Assembly: GCF_051960575.1 (NCBI RefSeq)
Contig: NZ_JBQCEE010000239.1
Coordinates: 1 to 30,929 of the forward strand
DNA: 30,929 nt
Direction: 5' to 3'
DNA from: JBQCEE01 sp051960575
GTDB lineage: Bacteria; Actinomycetota; Actinomycetes; Mycobacteriales; Jatrophihabitantaceae
Part shown: positions 27,765 through 30,929 of the stretch, one piece after another
Numbering within the stretch: the first letter of the stretch is position 1
How the letters are laid out: every line of letters begins with the position of its first letter
Translations under genes and position numbers: made by a program
Notes under the pieces: generated by a model
Told to the model about the DNA's origin: nothing
The model's input: only the letters and a program-made list of their open reading frames with translations
The model's database searches: none

Positions 27765-28153
27765 TGGCCGGCCCACGCGCGGCGCTTCCCGCGGCCCTGG
27801 ATGCTGATGCCGGTCGCCCGGCCGGACTTGATGAGGTCCCACGCCTGGTCGTCCCACCGGATCCCGGCGAGCCAGTCACCCTTCTCGACGACGACCTCGG
27901 TCCCGTCGGCGGCCTTCATCACCCACGGGTCCGCGCGCCAGATGTAGGACTCGACGACCCGGCCGTGGCCGACGACTCCGTCCTGATGGAACAGGCCGAT
28001 CTCCGGCGGGTTCTCCCCCGACAGCAGCGACCACGCCGCCTTCTCGAGCTCGGCCTCGCTGAACACGTCCCGGGCGCCGTCGACGCCCTTGACGATCCGC
28101 GAGTCGGCGCCCGGCTTGTAGACGACCGCGAGGGTGTACTGCTGCTCGGCCAC
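27761..28153 (-). CDS. XkdF-like prohead serine protease
   Basis: A 130-residue protein of the XkdF/S78_2 prohead protease group: YTLAVVYKPGADSRI (first strand), VFSEAELEKAAWSLLSGENP, then IGLFHQDGVVGHGRVVESYI and WLAGIRWDDQAWDLIKSGRA with TGISIQG. His56 and Ser117 are in positions expected for the catalytic His and Ser of the S78-type fold. It should process the scaffold and capsid during head maturation. GTG at 28151-28153. A 159-base gap separates it from the portal fusion gene. Confidence 0.8.
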   Translation of the reverse strand: MAEQQYTLAVVYKPGADSRIVKGVDGARDVFSEAELEKAAWSLLSGENPPEIGLFHQDGVVGHGRVVESYIWRADPWVMKAADGTEVVVEKGDWLAGIRWDDQAWDLIKSGRATGISIQGRGKRRAWAGQ

Positions 28154-28187
28154 GACGCTGACCCCTTCCGTGTGGGACGCTGACCGG

Positions 28188-28484
28188 ATGCGGTGCGGGC
28201 CCGACTACGACTCCCACACGTGGGCGTGGTCCGGCACCCGGTACCGGTGCGGCGACTGCGGGCTGACCGACATCGAGGGCCAGCGGTTCGTCAGCCGCGT
28301 CCTGGACCGGCTTCAGGCGCCGACCGAGCCCGGGTCCGGTGCGACCGCGCACCGGCACCGCGGGTGGGCCGGCGGCATGACCGAGTCGGAGCCGACCGTG
28401 TGGGGCAGCTTCGACGCGTCGACACAGACCGGGCAGGCCCCGTCGGACAGCACCCACGTCCAGCCGCCGACACCGTTGGCCTGA
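28188..28484 (+). CDS. Possible antisense zinc-ribbon protein
   Basis: A plus-strand frame of 98 residues whose first 42 fill the gap between the protease and portal genes; the remainder overlaps the portal gene in antisense. The first part reads MRCGPDYDSHTWAWSGTRYR, CGDCGLTDIEGQRF: a Cys-pair zinc-ribbon-like motif with aromatic residues. In the gap, 42 of the first 43 codons end in G or C. The same third positions are also the third positions of the minus-strand frame used by the flanking genes, so the bias alone is not proof. The minus-strand reading of the gap is Arg/Ser-rich and has two stops. Uncertain. Confidence 0.3.
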   Translation: MRCGPDYDSHTWAWSGTRYRCGDCGLTDIEGQRFVSRVLDRLQAPTEPGSGATAHRHRGWAGGMTESEPTVWGSFDASTQTGQAPSDSTHVQPPTPLA

Positions 28485-30929
28485 TAGGTCGCCAGGGACG
28501 CGTTCGTCATGACGCGGGCGGTCTCGGTGTGCGCGATCATCTCGGCGCGCCCCGGGTCGGCGACGACGCCGCGGACGTCCGCAGTGATGCTGTCGATCGC
28601 GGAGCCGGAGCGGACGCCGTCGGCGATGACGTTGGCGAGCCGGTCCAGCAGGGTGCCGGTGATGCCCTGCACGGTGACGTCGACCGCGTCGAGCATGACG
28701 GCGAGGCCGCCGTCGGACGCCAGGTCGGCCGCGTAGTCCCACCCGGGCTGCCATGCGTCCCAGTTCACTTCGGAGACGCCGGTCAGGGTGACCGCGGCGC
28801 CTCCGGCGTCGGCGAGCTGCAGGCTGGCCGACTGGCCGCCGGTGGCGTACGCGTCGAGGTACACCTGCCGGATGACTCGCGCGAGGTCTGCGGGGTCGTC
28901 GATCCCGCTGTCGAACACGGCGCGGGCTGCGGCCCTGATCAGGTCGGCGTCGTCGCTGGCGTCGTCGCTGGTGGCGCTCTTGCCGATGACCGCCCGTGCG
29001 GCGGCGATCGCGTTGCGCACGACGCCGTCGGGGACGAGGCCGGTCAGCGCGTCGGCGATCCGCGGCGACCAGTGGTCGGTGATGGCCAGGTCGTAGCGGT
29101 GCTGCGGGACACGGTCAGCGCCGGACCGCCACCGTCCTTTTGGGTCGGCACCACCGGCCTTCGCCACGTCCGCGACGACGGCGTCGATCGCGGACGACAC
29201 GGAGTCGAGCAGCGCCGGCACCGACGCCTGCAGCTCCGACCGGAGGGCCGGGTTGCGCCACGTCCGGCCGTCCGGCAGCGGGCCGCCGAGCTGGCACGGG
29301 TCCCACCAGGCGAGGGCCTCGACGGCGTCGCCGTCCGGGTCGTCCGGGTTGACCACGGCGCCGCGCTCGAAGATCGGGACGAGGTTCTCGGCAGGGATCG
29401 TGTAGACAAACCCTTCGTAGATCCCGTCGGCCGAGCACCACGTGCCGGTGATCTCGCCGTCGGGGAGGACGCAGCCGGTCTCCTCCTGCCACTCCCGCGC
29501 GGCGGCGGCGAACGGCGTCTCGCCGGACTCGAGGTGGCCGCCAGGGAACTCCCACGTGCCCGACGCTGGGTCGTCGGCGCCGAGGCCACGCTGCAGCATC
29601 AGCACGCGGCCGGTGTCGACGGCTTGGACGGCGAGGCCTGCAGCGATCGGCTCGCCGGCTGCCTTGCGGACCTCGAGGTAGCCGCTGCGGTTCAGGTTCC
29701 GGGCGGCGGGCTCGCCGATCGTGGCGAACTCGAAGTCGCGCCAGCGGCCGGCCTTGACGCGGCCTCGCACGAACCGGTCGAACGTGGCCAGCTCGGCGCG
29801 CATGCTGCCCTTGGCGACCTCGATCTCGTCGTCCTCGTCGTCTTCGCCGCTGGCGAGGTCGTAGCTCGTCGGCGCGTTGGCGGTCGTCAGGCCGGCCGCG
29901 GCGTCCTTCGCCACCGGCGCGGCAGCGGGCGCAGCGACGGGCATGCCGGTGGTCGGGTCGTCGCCCGCGTTGTCCTGCGGGTACTCGACCACGGCGAGCG
30001 CGGGCCGGTCCGGCAGCTTCTGCGGGACGGTGCCCTCGATCGGCGCGAACGGCTTGTGCGGCAGCTCGCCGCCCGGCACCGGCGCGGCCGACGCGGGGTC
30101 GACGGGGCCGGCGACGGCCTTGAGCGCGGACAGCGGGACCGGCCCGGAGCGGGTGGTGAGGATGAACCGCGGCACCGGCTGGCCGTCGGGCTCGGAGAGG
30201 CCGTAGACGCGCTCGCGGACCTCGGACGGCGAGATGACACCGGACTCGATGTAGATCTTGTCCGACTGGGCGGTGGCGAGCCGGTCCTCCTTCTCCTGCC
30301 CGGTGTCGAACTGGAAGTCGAGCGGCAGCTGCAGGTCGTCCTGCAGGTAGTCCGACAGGATCGCCTGAACGTGCTCGATCAGCGGCATGTCGCCGATGCG
30401 GAACTGGTTGTCGACCTGCGTCTCGCTGGTGGCGCGGTTGACGTCCTCGGTGAACCCGAGATCCTGCGGGGTCACGTGGTAGGCGGCGGCGGTCTTCCGC
30501 ATCAGGAACAGCGAGAAGACGTCGGAGAACTCGCGCTCGTTGGTCCACGCAAACCCGGTGCCGTTCGGGACCCACTTGATCTGGTTCTTGACCGCGTCGT
30601 CGCCGAGTAGCAGCGCGTCCCACGCCGCCTGGAACTCCTCGATCTGCGACGGCGACCAGCCCTCGGGGGCGGTCGCAAACGCCTCGGGGATGTTGCCCTC
30701 GGTGAAGTGCTGCAGGAAGTGGTACTGGAACCGCAGGTCGGTGTTGGCGTTGAGCAGGATCGTCTCGAGCGGCGCGACACCGTACGGCGACTCCGATGTG
30801 GGCCGGAACGGCTCGTAGATCAGGTCGTCGGTCGTCAGCCAAGTCCACGGGACGCCCTGTGCGTACTGCACGAACGCCGGCGGCGCAGGCTCGCCGGGGG
30901 CGGCCATCGGCGGTTCGCCCCAGTAGTCG
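28313..30929 (-). CDS. Portal-Nudix-MuF fusion protein (5' partial)
   Basis: Open to the right edge, so the portal N-terminus lies outside. Counting from the ATG at 30907: residues 1-260 are the C-terminal part of an HK97-type portal (ETILLNANTDLRFQYHFLQH, GDMPLIEHVQAILSDYL); 260-365 are an acidic Pro/Ala linker; 365-415 contain AELATFDRFVRGRVKAGRWR as in portal-MuF proteins; 425-545 are a Nudix domain with G457-x5-E463-x7-R471-E-W-x-E475-E-x-G478; 560-730 are helical; and 735-855 are a MuF (SPP1 gp7-like) domain with AHTETARVMTNASLATYQ and CPVC...HPRCRC. The portal channel binds packaged DNA, and MuF is a minor head protein. A Nudix hydrolase between them is unusual. Confidence 0.85.
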   Translation of the reverse strand, partial: DYWGEPPMAAPGEPAPPAFVQYAQGVPWTWLTTDDLIYEPFRPTSESPYGVAPLETILLNANTDLRFQYHFLQHFTEGNIPEAFATAPEGWSPSQIEEFQAAWDALLLGDDAVKNQIKWVPNGTGFAWTNEREFSDVFSLFLMRKTAAAYHVTPQDLGFTEDVNRATSETQVDNQFRIGDMPLIEHVQAILSDYLQDDLQLPLDFQFDTGQEKEDRLATAQSDKIYIESGVISPSEVRERVYGLSEPDGQPVPRFILTTRSGPVPLSALKAVAGPVDPASAAPVPGGELPHKPFAPIEGTVPQKLPDRPALAVVEYPQDNAGDDPTTGMPVAAPAAAPVAKDAAAGLTTANAPTSYDLASGEDDEDDEIEVAKGSMRAELATFDRFVRGRVKAGRWRDFEFATIGEPAARNLNRSGYLEVRKAAGEPIAAGLAVQAVDTGRVLMLQRGLGADDPASGTWEFPGGHLESGETPFAAAAREWQEETGCVLPDGEITGTWCSADGIYEGFVYTIPAENLVPIFERGAVVNPDDPDGDAVEALAWWDPCQLGGPLPDGRTWRNPALRSELQASVPALLDSVSSAIDAVVADVAKAGGADPKGRWRSGADRVPQHRYDLAITDHWSPRIADALTGLVPDGVVRNAIAAARAVIGKSATSDDASDDADLIRAAARAVFDSGIDDPADLARVIRQVYLDAYATGGQSASLQLADAGGAAVTLTGVSEVNWDAWQPGWDYAADLASDGGLAVMLDAVDVTVQGITGTLLDRLANVIADGVRSGSAIDSITADVRGVVADPGRAEMIAHTETARVMTNASLATYQANGVGGWTWVLSDGACPVCVDASKLPHTVGSDSVMPPAHPRCRCAVAPDPGSVGA

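Noticed and set aside
28193..30610. An 805-residue plus-strand open frame
   Set aside because: It is the antisense of the portal-Nudix-MuF gene, with no motif and Arg/Val/Gly-rich content.
1..30929. tRNA, rRNA, CRISPR array or insertion sequence
   Set aside because: I saw no cloverleaf with a CCA or attachment duplication, no regular direct repeats with spacers and no transposase frame.

Overview
The window is very GC-rich with strong G/C bias at third codon positions, frequent GTG starts and GTGA/ATGA stop-start overlaps. This, plus a Tad-pilus locus at the left edge, points to a high-GC actinomycete chromosome carrying a siphovirus-type prophage. I cannot name the species. No integrase, terminase, repressor, tRNA or att site is visible, so neither prophage end is defined. 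The portal gene runs off the right edge, and terminase should lie beyond it.

Left edge (1-1028, minus strand): the end of a Tad/Flp pilus minor-pilin cluster, with a 32-residue hydrophobic peptide, a TadE-like protein and a TadE/TadF-like protein that runs off the window. Next (1097-4303, plus strand) is an accessory strip: a small exported protein, a DUF3263-like protein, a single-domain RelA/SpoT nucleotide synthetase followed by a small partner gene, an orphan hypothetical protein and a hicA-hicB toxin-antitoxin pair with a leaderless-type promoter. Three GC-rich hairpins punctuate this strip. Part of it (about 1800-3550) is less GC-biased than its surroundings.

Right side (4319-30929, minus strand, transcribed right to left): a nearly complete phage late operon. 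In order of transcription it encodes a portal-Nudix-MuF fusion, an XkdF-like protease, a small CxxC protein, a scaffold with nested starts, a major capsid protein with an Ig/Fn3-like insertion, an Ala/Lys-tailed protein, a head-tail connector, a neck protein, an extremely Arg/His/Lys-rich protein, another Ala/Lys-tailed protein, the tail tube, tail assembly chaperones joined by a probable -1 frameshift, an HK97 gp10-like protein, the tape measure, a second tail-tube paralogue and a large tail-tip protein with carbohydrate-binding and LamG-like domains. A C1q-like fibre, an HNH nuclease, a lysis cassette (DUF1906 lysin and holin-like proteins), small zinc-binding proteins, fibre proteins, a beta-helix tailspike, a fibre with 24 tandem repeats and an Ig-like protein follow.

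The head genes build and mature the capsid, the neck and tail genes make a long non-contractile tail, and the distal genes supply host recognition and lysis. Hairpins flank the capsid pair and follow the tail-tube gene, suggesting tuning of the most abundant proteins. The plus-strand strip beyond the tail-fibre end sits where prophages often carry cargo genes. The RelA/SpoT pair and HicAB are the best candidates for host-interaction or anti-phage functions. The least explained item is the acid-free, 66 percent basic protein in the neck region.
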